A stretch of 64,000 nt of DNA from Gigaspora margarita (GCA_009809945.1 WTPW01000026.1:500000-563999); one strand, 5' to 3'. Positions 24,130 through 36,255 are shown, numbered from the stretch's first letter. Made by a program: numbers and translations. Notes: generated by a model not told the origin, from the sequence alone.

Positions 24130-24880
24130 ACACCACTCTAACTTTTGGCACTTTGCAAGAAATCTAATGACTTTTCAAAACTATGTGCAAACCAACACAG
24201 CCTTTCAACACATTGCAAGAACACACAACTAATTTCATCACAATTTCTAAATTTTGAAGAATGCTTTTTTAAAGAAATAAAGATTTAGTTTGTGCTTTAT
24301 TTTTTTTGTTTGATGTTTTTTGTTGTTTTGTTATTGTTTTTGTTTTTTTTTATTTTTTTTTAATAATTTATTTTATTCGCAAGAATAATAACCTAGACTT
24401 TTTCGATACTTTGCAAGCAATCACAGACTTTTCTAGCACTTTGCAAGAATACATACAACTTGATTTCAGCAATGTTGTTATGAACTCTACTTCAAAGAAA
24501 TAGAGATTTGGGTTTTTATTTTTTTTATTTAGTTTGCTTACATTTCACTTTTTTGTTTGTTTTCTTTTTACTTATTTTTTTAATTTTTAATTTTTATTTA
24601 TTTTAGCACTTTGTAAAAACCTTTGATTATTTCTCAATAGCAAGAATATGAATTTAAAAAATAGAGATTTGAGGCTTCATTTATTTTTTTATTTAGTTTG
24701 CTTACATTTTTGTTTTTTGTTTGTTTTCTTTTTTTTACTTATTTTTTAATTTTATTTTATTTTATTTATTTCTTACTTTCTTCAGAACTTTGCAAGAAAA
24801 CAACTTTACTTTTCTGGCACTTTACAAGAACACCAATTCTAACTTCTTTGGCACTTTGCAAAAAGTAGTGAATATAAGCG
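24130..24880. repeat. Degenerate tandem repeat with GCACTTTGCAAGAA motif
   Basis: Four or five blurred units, each with (a/g)cactttgcaagaa, a short ca/ct-rich stretch, aaagaaatagagattt and then a long T-rich run, spaced about 150-270 bases. The 65-aa frame 24306-24503 is an accident of one unit. Confidence 0.55.
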
Positions 24881-25304
24881 AATATAAGCATATATAAGAA
24901 TTAAACCAAAAAAAGGAAATAATAGCAAACTGCAGAGTAAGAAAATAAGTGAATTAGATGCGACGAAGTGTGAAAGTAGTCATTTTCATTTTTTTGTTAT
25001 ATTTTTTGGGTTTGTATTTTTTTGATTTTATTTTTTTGTATTTTTTTATAATAATATATAATGAAATATATAATATTTAAAATATTAAATAATAATAAAT
25101 AAATAAAATAAATTTTATATTAAATTTCAAAAACTTGTGAATATTGTATATTTAATTTAAAATATAATATATAATAGTAATAAATAAAAAAAAATTTTTA
25201 GAAAACTTGCGAAAATTTGTGAAAACCTGTAAAATGTTTAAAAATTTGCAAAAAGCATGATTATGTGAATATAATAATTATTAATTGCAGAATTGATATC
25301 ATAT

Positions 25305-25425
25305 TAAATATATATCGATTAACCAGATATATATTAATTACTATCACTATTGATAATAATTGGCAGGGGTATTGATTATTAATATATATCTTACTGGTTA
25401 GTAATCAATATATATTTATATATAA
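25305..25425. repeat. Imperfect inverted repeat
   Basis: Arms containing cgattaaccagatatatatt and its near inverse aatatatatcttactggtta flank a tattgataataattgg-type centre. AT-rich and of low information. Confidence 0.4.
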
Positions 25426-25511
25426 AATTTGCTGATGAGGATAAAGAAGGCAAGGATTATTAATTTTTCTGATAGTCTTAAGATTCACCAATTATAACAA
25501 AAAGGTACAAA

Positions 25512-25683
25512 ATATAAATCTTTGGTTAAATGGTCACAAAAAATTAAGGTAGTTGTATATTTCTTGTGTTTCATCATTAAAAAGTTTTTGTTTAGTAATA
25601 TAAATCTTTGGCTAAATAGCTACAAAAAATTAAGGTAGTTGTATATGTCTTGTATTTCATCATTAAAAAGATTTTGTTTAGTA
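25512..25683. repeat. Tandem duplication, period 86 bp
   Basis: The unit beginning aatataaatctttgg and containing attaaggtagttgtatat occurs twice in direct orientation (starts about 25512 and 25597) with few differences, so the duplication is fairly recent. Confidence 0.8.
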
Positions 25684-26874
25684 TTCTCTAACTTTTATAT
25701 ATACTATATCAGTCATAGGACATGTCCTTTTACAGGGGTTTGAAATGTTGTTCTTATGATAATTTTGATATCGATTATTCAAGTTTCATATAGAAATTTT
25801 GCCCTTGCAAAAAGTTTTTTTTATGATAATCTCAAATTCGTAAAACTATTCAACTTTGTTTATTAAATCAAAAATATAGTTTGAATGTTTTGTTATCAAA
25901 CTACAAAATCTTGATTCTTAAATTTGTTAGTTCAAAGAGAATCTTCGCTCAAAGTTAGAGTGTACTAACCCTATAATAAATAGCTTCTGATTGATTTCTA
26001 ACTTATATTCTATTTTACAACTTTATTTATTTTACAAATATTTCTTTACAAATAATTCACAGCAGTCATTTTACCGATTTACACTTCACATGAAGGTTAA
26101 ACAAAGATTTTAAATACTACATGCAAAAAAAATGCCTGTTTTATACTTTCATTAATTTAGTCATCTTTTCTTTTTGCTACAATAATAAAACTAAGTACAC
26201 ACTTTGCAGCTTCTCTTTAGTCATAATAGCAAGTTTTCCTTCATCACAAATAGATCTAAGCATGATTAGGCTTGCATAGAATCCAGTGGCGAGATCTTAT
26301 TGTTGAAAAAAAATCTCTAACATAAAAAAAAGTAAAACATAGTGGATTGAATAAACAAAATAGCTGCTATAATGGTAAAAGAATATTTTAAGTAGCTGTT
26401 GTTATCAAATTTTTGAAATAGGTAAGTAATATATTGTGAATTCTCAAAATAACAGGCATGGGCTTTATTTCAAAAATTGTGCCTCTAAAAATATCATAGG
26501 TGATTTCAAAATAATGCCTATGCACGCCCCAAAATAATGCCCACTTAAATATACATATCACATTATATATATAGTTCAATTGACCTTATACTAGTAATAA
26601 GTAAATGTCCTTTAGTTTTACAACCCTCTTTAAGATCAATGATTAACAATGCAATATTAAGAATTTATGTTTTTAGTTCAAAATTTCAAAATTAGAAAAT
26701 AAATAGAAGTTAACCAGATATTGAAGACAAATCACCATTGATTGACATAGATTCAAGTAATTTAAAGTAAATTATATGAGTAATATGAAAATGAAAAATA
26801 TTGCAGAAAACATATTTAATGTGCTATTGTAATCATTGGCATTTAAAGAATATCATTATAGCCTTTTAATTTAT

Positions 26875-27318
26875 TAAAAACCTTTAATTAAAGACCCTGA
26901 TGACTATAAAGCTGTCGTTCAAGCAAATCATCCAGTTTTTTCAGAGTGTAGGGTATTTTATTTTGAAATTGAAATTTTAAACAAGGGAAAAATGGGTATC
27001 ATTAATAATTATCTTATAAACATCACCATTGTTATGATTTTTTATAATCTTTAAATTATATTTTCTTCATTTTATTAATAGAATGATTGGAAACAGATAT
27101 TGTACAAAGCAAAGAGATAAAAAAATAGATGATTCAAATTATATACTCATGCCTGGTAATAGCAAATTTTTAATTTGTTTTCTTAGGTCAGGAATCTAAA
27201 AAAATGAAACATGGAGGTGTGGTTATCATGGTAATAATGGATATCTTTTTGTTTAGGAAGTAGCACGGTATATGATTTATCACCTTCTGGATATACTACT
27301 AGTAATATAGTTGGATAG
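26875..27318 (+). pseudogene. SPRY-domain protein relic
   Basis: A plus-strand stretch reads LIKDPDDYKAVVQANHPVFS, then ECRVFYFEIEILNKGKN, which matches the core of a SPRY domain (the FYFE-x-E-I-L strand). After an intron-like gap of about 60-70 bases and frame changes, a second stretch with two internal stops reads MEVWLSW, then WISFCLGSSTVYDLSPSGYT, then TSNIVG. This corresponds to the downstream GYHGDDG-x-SF...YGPT-x-T-GD-x-IG part of the domain. SPRY domains mediate protein-protein contacts. Several stops and frameshifts show that it is dead. Sel1 relics follow directly. Confidence 0.65.
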
Positions 27319-27433
27319 AAAAAATATAGTATTTTATACTAAAAATAGAATTAACTTAGATAACCAATATTTTACTAAATATTTTTTTAGAAAATTGAAA
27401 ATATCATTAATATATTATTAACAACCCATTTTT

Positions 27434-28125
27434 TATTTATATTGTAATGAACATGGTATAGGTACTGATAATACTAAGAAAAAAGCAGTTATTGATATTC
27501 AAAATTTGCTAAAAGGTTGTGATCCTGACAGAAAAATGAAACTCAGATTAGTGGCGCTAAAAAAATGTAAAGAAGGTATTTGAATATTATTTTAAATCTG
27601 CTAAAGATAGTACTTACTGTAAAATACAAGGCTGTATTGTTTATTAAGATCACCTCCTTTAGCAGATTTTATACTTTTGTCTTCTGTAGCACCTATACCA
27701 TTTTTATTACAGATTTTGTGACTAAATTATCTAATAAAATTACTGCATTCTACATATTTTGGAAACCATTCAAATGCTTTTTTTATATCTTTAGTAGTGC
27801 AATTCCTATATCAATGCCTATACCATATTAATAACAATATCAAAGACTATGGCTTTCCACCAAAATTAATGGCTTTACACTAAAAAAGTGGTATTTAAAA
27901 TCTGCTAAAGGTGGTAACTCAGAAAATACAATCTTGGAACTGCCATGAGAATGTATTCGTAGTGTTGAAGATGAAAAGAAAGTATTTGAATTGTATTAAA
28001 ATCTACTGAAGATGGTGACTATAATCTGGTATTGCTATGAACATGATGTTGGTACTGCAAAGAATAAAAAAAAGTATTTCCTAGGAACTATGATAGAAAT
28101 CTAATGTAGTGCATTTATTTATGGA
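27434..28125. pseudogene. Sel1-repeat relic with head-to-head inversion
   Basis: Plus-strand fragments: YCNEHGIGTDNTKKKAV (about 27440-27500), KVFEYYFKSAKDSTYCKIQG (about 27573-27650), FKSAKGGNSENTILEL (about 27893-27945) and YCYEHDVGTAKNKKKVF (about 28030-28080). Minus-strand fragments at about 27610-27840: TTKDIKKAFEWFPKYVEC and NKNGIGATEDKSIKSAKGGD. All match the Sel1-like repeat (KAFE-x-Y-x-KSAEGGD...YC-x-x-GIGT), a protein-interaction solenoid. The two strands meet at about 27610-27675, where aaatctgctaaag is mirrored by ctttagcagattt. Stops are frequent. The 83-aa frame at 27580-27831 is a shadow. Confidence 0.65.
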
Positions 28126-28803
28126 AGGTTTTACTACATTGTAATTTTTATGTAATCAAATAAAATTATTTTATAAATGATTTTTTTTACTTTTATTTGA
28201 AAGTATTACATATTGAATCAAGAAATAAATATATTGTAAAAATGAACCTTTTCTTAATATTCCAATATTAATTCTTTGATTTTCTATTAATGTCTTCATT
28301 AGTTATTGCTGTCAATTGAAATATAGACAGGATTAAATTTTAAATAAGCCAAAAACATTAAACTCTTTGAATAAATTTATCAGAATATTTAAACAGCCAA
28401 CTCCCCTATAGTCATACTTTATATAGTTATACCTCTAAAAACTTTTATTGCTGAAGTTCACTTTTACTAACCTGCCTTGTGATCTAAATCTAACACTAGG
28501 ATATAAAATGGGTACACAATTCCTTAAAATATTTTATAATGATTAAATTTCTGTCTATTCATTTTAAAAAATAATTCTAAATGCCTAGTCTGTATTTTGA
28601 GTATAAGGCAAAGTTTGAGAATCAATGATTGCTTAAGTTCGAATTTAGATTGCAAAATGCACAATATAAAAATAAATTCCATAAAGTGACAGAAGCAAGT
28701 AACTTTACCTTTATTTTATTCTAACACTAAACAAGTTCATCGATCTTTTTAAAATAAATGAAAGAAAAGATGCTTTTTTTAGAAGACAATCAATTTATTA
28801 TTT

Positions 28804-28913
28804 CCAATTCACCAATTCACCATTTTACCAATTCACCAATTTACCAATTTACCAATTCACCATTTCACCAATTTACCAATTCACCAATTTTACCAATTTC
28901 ACCATTTTACCAA
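28804..28913. repeat. Minisatellite of CAATT(C/T)ACC units
   Basis: About a dozen imperfect 8-9 bp units (caattcacc, caatttacc, catttcacc) in tandem. The theme fades on to about 29010 as ttcacc/ggtga motifs. Confidence 0.8.
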
Positions 28914-29433
28914 AATTTTATTTTGGTGTAATTCTGGTGAAACTATTTTACTATTTCACCTAATAAAATGGCTAATTTCACTAGCATTTTAGTCACAAAA
29001 CCTGCCAAAATAGCAATTTCACAACTAACACCAAACAGAAATGAGCAGAACTAATCTATAAAAGAGAAAGGTGCCAACTCCAAGGTTTCAAGTGACAATA
29101 TAGAAAAAATTAATTAGTTTAGTATTAGTAAAACAAAAATAAAAATAACGAATAAACAAAACTTATCTATCTATATATTGATCTGTACAACTATTGTGAT
29201 ATTGCACATAGATCATATACAATTTAAAAGTTTAAATAAAACTTAAATGATTTTAAAGATATTTTTAAATACCTGTTTTGTCACATATAATCATTTAGAT
29301 CATACAAAAAGATCCCTTTTTGTAGAGGAATAAAGGTAAAAATAATTTGAATTAACTTTCCAATCTACTTTATGAAACAGGCACCTCTTAGCAAATGCTT
29401 TAAAGCCACAACTAAAGTACCCTTTTATCAATA

Positions 29434-29814
29434 ATGAGGGTTGTAATGCTCTTGATTCTCAGTTATTATCAAAGCAAAACTAGCCTTGTTTTGCAATACT
29501 TCGAAGAGAATCTTGACATTTGTATTAAAAAATTGCAAGTTTCAGGCCTAATTTTATTTTATAAAAAATCAAGTAATATGGTTATTTCTGGTACAAAACA
29601 AAAGCATGAAACCCATAAAGTAAAACTTACTAAAGTTGAATATTATTTGCTATTAATAATCGAAGTAGTTAAAGAAAAAGAGCATAGAAGTCATTTGAAC
29701 CTAATGATTTTTAGAATCTACATTACACAAGTATTTATACAGAATTGTAGTCTAAAACCAGAATTTTCAGGTATAAGCAAACCTAAAAAAAACAATCATA
29801 TAATACTTTACTAA
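29434..29814 (+). CDS. Hypothetical ORF, 126 aa
   Basis: The longest uninterrupted plus-strand frame that is not repeat-derived. It starts MRVVMLLILSYYQSKTSLVL and contains a Lys-rich middle (KQKHETHKVKLTKVEYYLLL) with no domain I know. The N-terminus is hydrophobic for only about ten residues and is not a convincing signal peptide. Composition is close to that of random AT-rich DNA. It could be chance, a gene fragment or an orphan gene. Confidence 0.25.
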   Translation: MRVVMLLILSYYQSKTSLVLQYFEENLDICIKKLQVSGLILFYKKSSNMVISGTKQKHETHKVKLTKVEYYLLLIIEVVKEKEHRSHLNLMIFRIYITQVFIQNCSLKPEFSGISKPKKNNHIILY

Positions 29815-30441
29815 TAAAATAGCTTCATAGGGAACATCTTTTCAATAAACTCAAATTGCATCATTTGCATCATGCTGCATCATGGTAGTTATAATGAAGG
29901 TTGAAATACTATCTACTGTATAGTAAAAGGTAATAAAAGTATATTGTACTGCTCAATTCACAAAGCTCAATGTTGTTTTTTATTTTTATTTGTTTTTTAG
30001 TTATAATATTAACTTGTTAGCTTTTATTTTCAAATTTTGTAAACTTTTCTTAAAGTTATGATGGTTCTTAAAAGATATTTAACACAATAGAAGTTATTTA
30101 ATATATACAATAGTATAATTTTACTAATTATGCAGGGTTTTAAGAAGAACTATAAAGGATGTGTAACTTGTTATCAAAACCTTAAATAAAGTTTTTAAAA
30201 CTGTAAAATTGCTATTAGTGCATAAATTAATAGTTGGATTCTTTTACAATGTGGGTTATTTTATTTTGAAGAAAATTTTAATATATGAATAAAGCCTATT
30301 GATTGTTTAACAATTATCTATCTGTTTTGACAAAAATAATATTACATGTTAAAAAAGCCAGTTTATTATTGGTTAACTACCTTATAATAATCTCTGTGTT
30401 TTTCTGAAAAATGAGAAAGTTCCCCATGCTAAGAAAAAGTC

Positions 30442-30745
30442 ATACTAATAAGAACCCCAAACATCTCTCATATAGGATTTTGGCCAATTTTGACCTAATT
30501 TGCTAAAAATAACAAAATCTATTTACTTTAATAACTTCTAATCCAGTGATCAGAATTGAATAAACATTTTTTGTTAGATGTGCCTCTCTGAGAGCTTTAT
30601 TTTAAAAAAAGTTCTTTCAAATTGGACTACTGGATATCAAGATAATTGCCAAAAACTGTTTTTTTGCTTCTCAAATTTTAGGTGTTTTTGCTAAAAAAAT
30701 TCAAGTATGACCTCTATACTAGATGTCTGGGGTTCTCACTGATAT
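30442..30745. mobile_element. MITE-like element
   Basis: Terminal inverted repeats atactaataagaaccccaaa-catct (left) and agatg-tctggggttctcactgatat (right) are about 25 bases with a few mismatches. The interior has ccaattttgacctaatttgc and aattggactactggatatca blocks. A related fragment (agatgtctggggtcctgtct) occurs at about 11176. Confidence 0.6.
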
Positions 30746-31185
30746 ATGTTATGCAAAGAAAAATTTACTAATAAGATCATTAGGGAAGGAAATGTCCTGT
30801 AACTAATATATATATATATATTTTAGAGAGGTTTTTTTTCTATATTTTTTTGTAATATTATTATTTTATATTAAAGTATTGACAATATTCTAAAAAAAGG
30901 CTTTGCTAGTACTTTTACTTCATTAGAGGCAGTTAAGTCAAGCAATAGTAACAGAGTTTAATATGTTTTTAAAATTAGTAAGTTGATTATATATAACAAT
31001 TTTTCTAATCTGCAGGCAGATCATGAATTAAATTTATTTCTAATTTGGTTAATGTCATAAATATTTGCAATATAAAAATCAGTATTTTTGCCTATTATTT
31101 TGCAACATAAAAAAAATTATATAAAGTTAAAATTATAGTATGTATTTTTGAAATTTATACTATATATTATTTTTGAGAACTTGAT

Positions 31186-32126
31186 TTTTTTTTTTTTCAG
31201 TTTCAAAGTGCCTGCTTGGGGCATAGGATTTATTCAGTTTACACATCAGAAAGTTACACTTGGATGAGGGTACAACTAGCCATACGTACACTTTTGGTGT
31301 CTAATTTAAGTGGTCCGCCTGAAGGTTCCACACTAAATGCCATACCTGCAACCCAACTACGGGAATTGCCTATTTAAACCCTCTGATCTTCAGCTCCTTG
31401 ACCAATCTCAACTGTTTCACTGGTATCCGCATTACATAAATCAGTCCGGACCTAGATCATTTACTGCTATAGCCCTTAGGACTAGTTTATTCTCACAGGA
31501 AACTTGGTAGAGCAGTCTCCCAGATATTATCTACACTTCGGTAACTTACACTACAGCTTTACCTATATACTTGCAGTCCAGGGGTTACCTAAACCGCTAC
31601 CATTACCTACTTCTTGCTCTTGCAAGGTTCGCTCCGATCCCAGCACCCACCATCACCATCCTACCGGTCCTTATACCAGATTCCCAAACTTCCAAACCAG
31701 TTAGCCCAGAAGGGTCGATATAGCTTTCTTTCCTTGATACCTACTGCTAGAACGTAGGTCCTTTTTCTCTGGTGCGACTCTGGCGGCCAGGTTGGTGAAC
31801 CCCCTTCTCGAGGATCTTGTCATCTGATCCTCCGGATTCAGTTTCCGATATTCCAGTTCTGGTAGCACTGTTGAAGATCTTTGCTACCTCCTTACTCGGG
31901 GCTTGCCAAATGGGTTTCCGTTTCTCTGGTTTCTTGGATTTGTGCGCCCGAAAGCTCCCATTCGAGATGGTATACCAAGGCCTACAGGTAATGTACCCAA
32001 CCGATCAACAAGAAACAGTTACCAGAACACAGGTCTATTTTTTCAAAGCGTCGCCAGTGGGATTTGAACCCTAGACCTGCCACTTGGGGGGTAACAACTT
32101 ACCAACTTCCCTAAGTCGCCACACCC
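31186..32126 (-). mobile_element. Long tRNA-headed retroposon, family B, best-preserved copy
   Basis: A perfect 17-bp target-site duplication, atttttgagaacttgat, lies at 31169-31185 and 32127-32143. On the minus strand the element starts at 32126 with a tRNA-like head: A box TAGGGAAGTTGG (one mismatch to consensus), then B box GGTTCAAATCC (32061-32071 on plus). It ends at the T run 31186-31197, its poly(A) tail. It is GC-richer than the surroundings and still has many CpGs, so it is the youngest of three copies. ORFs 31504-31704 and 31817-32074 have no recognisable domain and are interrupted in the other copy, so I do not call genes. Confidence 0.88.
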
Positions 32127-32143
32127 ATTTTTGAGAACTTGAT

Positions 32144-32698
32144 ATTCATTTGCAAAAGTAAAATGATTACTAATTATATGGGCAGGTTTGGCAAAAATTA
32201 TTTACAATATATAATTGATATAAACAAATCACATGTACTACTAAATTAGCCAATAAATATGCAAGTACATAAATGTGATATTTAATTAGATTGGAGCAAG
32301 CTTAACTTTATTTAAATAAGAAAATATGGTAATTCGATGTTCAATAAAAAATATTGATTTACATATCTACCTCTGCATTATTTTATTGGTATATTAGTTG
32401 AGACAAGTACACCCATAAGTAGTTTATATTCTGAAAAAATGTGCTTTGATCAAAACAAATCTAAATACTTGCAAATTTATTAATATTAGAATTAGAGTAT
32501 AGTTAAAAATAGGGTTATTGCTAGAGGTAACTATATGGAAAATTTACCAAATACACTATTTTGGTATTTAGACTTATATTTAAATAAGTTTATTTAATGC
32601 CCAAATGATATTCTATATTTTACTAATTAATTTTAACTTTGTTTTTAAGTAAACTTGTTTAAAATATAAAAATATATTTATATTATTCAAAATAAACT
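32144..32698. other. AT-rich spacer
   Basis: No gene or repeat recognised. Confidence 0.4.
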
Positions 32699-32861
32699 AG
32701 GTTGCAAATTTCAAACTCAAACCCAAATCAAACTCAAATTTAACTAAAAAGCTTGTTTCAAATCAAACTCAAAAATTTTTTTAATACTAGTTTGATATCA
32801 GATTTGATTTGAAATCAAATCAAACCCAAAGTTGATTTGATCTGGGTTTGTAGAGACCCTA
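32699..32861. mobile_element. Possible small hAT-type MITE
   Basis: The left end taggttgcaaatttcaaact and the right end (inverse tagggtctctacaaacccag) are weakly inverted, and the interior is full of caaactcaaa/tttgattt motifs. The 8-bp duplication is not convincing, so this is tentative. Confidence 0.35.
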
Positions 32862-33049
32862 ATTAAAAGCATATTTTGCTTTTTATATAAAATTTTGTTG
32901 TGCTATATAAGTCATATAAAATGATCTATGTTCTCTCTTAATACTAAATATAAAAAAATCCCCAGCTCTAAATTCTAAATCTTTATAAATTTTATTTAAC
33001 AATAAATTTTATTCGAAAATTTATTTGCAGTAAATACAAACTATATAAC

Positions 33050-34099
33050 CAGTATTGGGTTGGACATTGGACATGGACATTGGACCACCTATGTCTGGTC
33101 CAGTCCAATCCATTGGACCAGAAAGGGTTGGACATTGGACATTGTATAACATTAAACCAGTATATAATCATGTGACAATTGGCCAATCAAATTATAAAAT
33201 TTTGTACTATTATGCTTGAATTATTAACTTACTTTTGATACATAGATAAGATTCAAATAATAACAATTTAAAAATTAACTATAATTACTATAAGAAACTG
33301 CAATTGTAATACTATATGTGTCCAAAAAAATAGACTACTACTAAAATAAGTTACCTCCTTCTTTAGGTTAAAAAATTCAAAAACGTCTTTGATCCAAAAA
33401 TAAGCTTCCCATGATCGACAATAGTCACTACATAGTAAAGTTCAAATTTTACTATATAAATCGGTTAATATCACTTAAGTAAACATATTTAGGAGATCAA
33501 ATTACACATATATTGAAATTTTTAGAAAGATTAAAAATATTTTATTGATTTACTTTTTATTTTTAATTTGATGAAAGAATTAATTTTTTTAAAAAAAATA
33601 TATTCAACAAATGTAAAAATCACAAGTTAAATAACAAAACGTTCTTCAATTTTAATGAAAATTTTGATATATATGTATTTTGATCTTCCAAACAAGTTTA
33701 CTTAGGTGATAATTATCGATTTACATAGTAGCATCTAAACTTTACTATGTAGCAACTATCTGTAATTGACCAAAAATTGATTTTACCCAAAAATTAGCTT
33801 ATTTTCAAACACATATGGTATTGATAATTGGTAATTCTAGAGTACATATTAAATAGAGTTCTTTTATTGCTCAGGTTTATGAAGAAGTCTATTGCACCTT
33901 ATGCTAATTTAAATTAATTTTAAATTCTTTTATTACATAGGTTTAAATATTTTGTTATAGCTTATATAATAAATAATTTTAAAAATGTTAGTAAATTGTT
34001 GGACATACTGGACATGGACTATGTCCAAGTATATGTCCAATGTCCAGTCTAGTCCAATCATATTAAAATTAAATGGACATATGTCCAATGCCAACACTG
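33050..34099. mobile_element. hAT-type non-autonomous element (1,050 bp)
   Basis: Terminal inverted repeats CAGTATTGGGTTGGACATTG (left) and CAGTGTTGGCATTGGACATA (right, inverted), with 8-bp flanks tatataac (33042-33049) and tatgtaac (34100-34107) differing at one base. Subterminal regions repeat TTGGACAT/ATGTCCAA. A TA-flanked fold-back element is nested inside. The 64-aa frame 32992-33186 is a by-product. Confidence 0.75.
33312..33818. mobile_element. Fold-back element flanked by TA, copy 1
   Basis: Termini CTATATGTGTCCAAAAAAAT and CCATATGTGTTTGAAAATAA (right, inverted) are both flanked by TA, as for Tc1/mariner-type elements. Inside are long arms with (c/t)tacatagtaaag...aaattttacta(t/c) and a matching inverse near 33735-33770. 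The same element is at 43843-44520, and its core recurs at 46945-47292. Confidence 0.7.
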
Positions 34100-34107
34100 T
34101 ATGTAAC

Positions 34108-35225
34108 TTATGTGCACTTATATTGAATTAATTGGATATTATCTAACTTAAAATCTTTTATCAATTTTTGATTTCTATTAAAATAATTTAAACCATATTT
34201 ACATTTTTTATTTGCAATTTTAAGCTTAAATTCTTTAATAAAATCATCAACACCTTTATTTACTTTATGTTGTCTAAAAATTACATATTTACATCAACAA
34301 TACAGAATTATTGTATTAAATTTAATGAAATTTTGATTTTGATTTTTTTTTTTTTTTGCTTTTTCTCTATATTCTTTTACTTATTGAGCCCATCACCCTA
34401 ATTATCATTATTATTATGTATACTATTATGATCAAATTACCCCTAAAGAGTTTAAAGTAACTGATTGTTGATGACAATATGAAAGCAATCTTGAAATAAT
34501 ATAATAAGGATTTATTTATAATTTGGTAATGATGTGTTAACAATACATATACTAATAATATAATAACAATGTGTTAACAATATATAGACAATTTAATTTA
34601 TAACAATAATATAACTATATCTATTAGAGGTTTTATAGGTGGTTTACAGTTGCAGAAGAGGCTAACAGCTAAATGTATACAAACATACAGATAGTTGTAT
34701 CAATTTATAAATAAAACTATAACTTTGTAATATTAACTTGGAAGCAAAAAGATTTTCACAGTAATTATGTGATCAAGATCATTAAACCATTTAATGATTG
34801 TAATCATGTTTTACCAATGTATGAAGGCATGAATATTAGATTTTTTATTTAATCAGTGTATAAAGACACATTATATATTAAATTTTATAGAACTGTCAAT
34901 TCCTAGCAGAATATCGGATTTATTTATGAAAAAAAATAATTAAAATATATAAAAATTGATCATATCTATTACTAATCATATATCTACTCTGTTGGTTAAT
35001 TATACTTGATTCATTATAACCGATAGATATGATAGAAAGAATAAAAATAGTAATAATAAATTTTATAAGCTATCTAAGAGAGCTATTAGAACTTTAATTT
35101 TACTAGCTTGGTACTCATGATTCCTGTGCGATACTACGGTCAGACACATGTAAAATAAATCATGTGTACAATTTCTAAGGTTAACACTACCACTATATGC
35201 TTATAGTGAACAGTAAAAAATTTAT
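34108..35225. other. AT-rich spacer
   Basis: No credible gene. The segment 34500-34620 has repeated aataatataa and gtgttaacaatat motifs only. Confidence 0.4.
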
Positions 35226-35229
35226 ACTA

Positions 35230-35705
35230 TTCACAAATTCATAATAGCGTTCTCATGAGCACTTTGAGAACACTAATTTTGAATGCTGCTTTGATCTAAT
35301 GAATGGCCCATTGCAACGAATCTATAAGCTGCTCCAATATTTGAAAAAGTTGTCTACTAGCATGTGCATTAATTTTTGATGTACTTTCACGTTAGGATGC
35401 ATTACCAGTTAGGACTGAATTGCAATGATATCTTCATTGTCAGAAACTAGTATAGGAAGACGTATGCCACAAGCAGACCAGTAGCTATCACTGCTAAAGC
35501 AAGATTTGCACCTGAATTTTCCCACCCTCATGAATTCACATAGAATCCACATAGAACATGGCATTTTTTGTGGTATTCTATAAACTACTTATCAAAGCTG
35601 ACCTGTTTTATGCAGTGCGGTAAACCACTGGTTGATGCTACGCATCGCAAATTCAGCTAATGAACGTTGCTATATACTTTGTCTCAGTTTACTGTATACA
35701 TTAAT
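35230..35705 (-). pseudogene. Probable Ty1/copia RNase H relic
   Basis: On the minus strand one frame reads YSKLRQSI, stop, QRSLAEFAMRSINQW, and later LPILVSDNEDIIAIQS, stop, LVMHPNVKVHQKLMHMLVDN. The second part matches the end of copia RNase H in spacing as well as residues: DN is 14 positions before H, then K at +4, H at +11 and an acidic residue at +15, as in DNQ-x-A-I...H-x-x-x-K-H-I...H-x-x-R-E. The first part resembles SK-x-Q...LS-x-x-EAE. The interval between them is too long, and there are several stops, so it is damaged. No long terminal repeat was seen. Confidence 0.5.
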
Positions 35706-35850
35706 TGCATTGATGTATGCTGATTATTCTCAGTAAAGTTAACATCTGGCACTATGTATCAAATAATATATATCATATGCTCACAATGCTTTTCATAATA
35801 TATAATTTGGCATCTTGGATTTTGTTTTATTCAAATAAGTTATATAATAC

Positions 35851-36255
35851 TAGTGTTCTGACCCGTCACGAAAATTCCAACCCAGGTCACCCGCAGGTGG
35901 GTCATCCGGGTCATCTGGGTAAAAACTAGGTATTAAGAAAATTCTACTATGGGTCACCCGTGGGTGGGTCACTCAGGTCACCCGAGTGAACACTAGGTAA
36001 TAAAAAAATTTTGCTACGGGTCACCCGCAGGCGGCAGTCTAAGTGAAACTAGAAACAATGAATACACAGCTGAAATAAGTAATATGAAACAAAACATTAC
36101 CTATTATAACCAACCTATATGGGTCACCCATGTGGGTGACCCACGGGTTGACCCACGGGTGACCCACAGGTTGACCACCTGGTGTACCATATTTCAACCC
36201 GGGTCACCCGCCCACCCACGGGTGACCTGGGTGATACTTACCTGGGTCAGAACTA
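35851..36255. mobile_element. hAT-type MITE (405 bp), GGGTCACCCG-rich
   Basis: A perfect 8-bp target-site duplication, tataatac, lies at 35843-35850 and 36256-36263. Termini are TAGTGTTCTGACCCG (left) and TAGTTCTGACCCAGG (right, inverted, two-base gap). The whole element is built of repeated gggtcacccg/cgggtgaccc motifs, strikingly GC-rich for this window. Confidence 0.88.

Noticed and set aside
27580..27831. 83-aa plus-strand ORF
   Set aside because: Mostly the reverse strand of a Sel1 relic.
31504..32074. Two ORFs (66 and 85 aa) in the family B retroposon
   Set aside because: Not conserved as open frames in the second copy and without known domains; they reflect the higher GC of the element.
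32050..32126. Genuine tRNA gene on the minus strand
   Set aside because: A and B boxes are present, but there is no closed acceptor stem or clear cloverleaf. It is the tRNA-derived head of a retroposon with flanking duplication.
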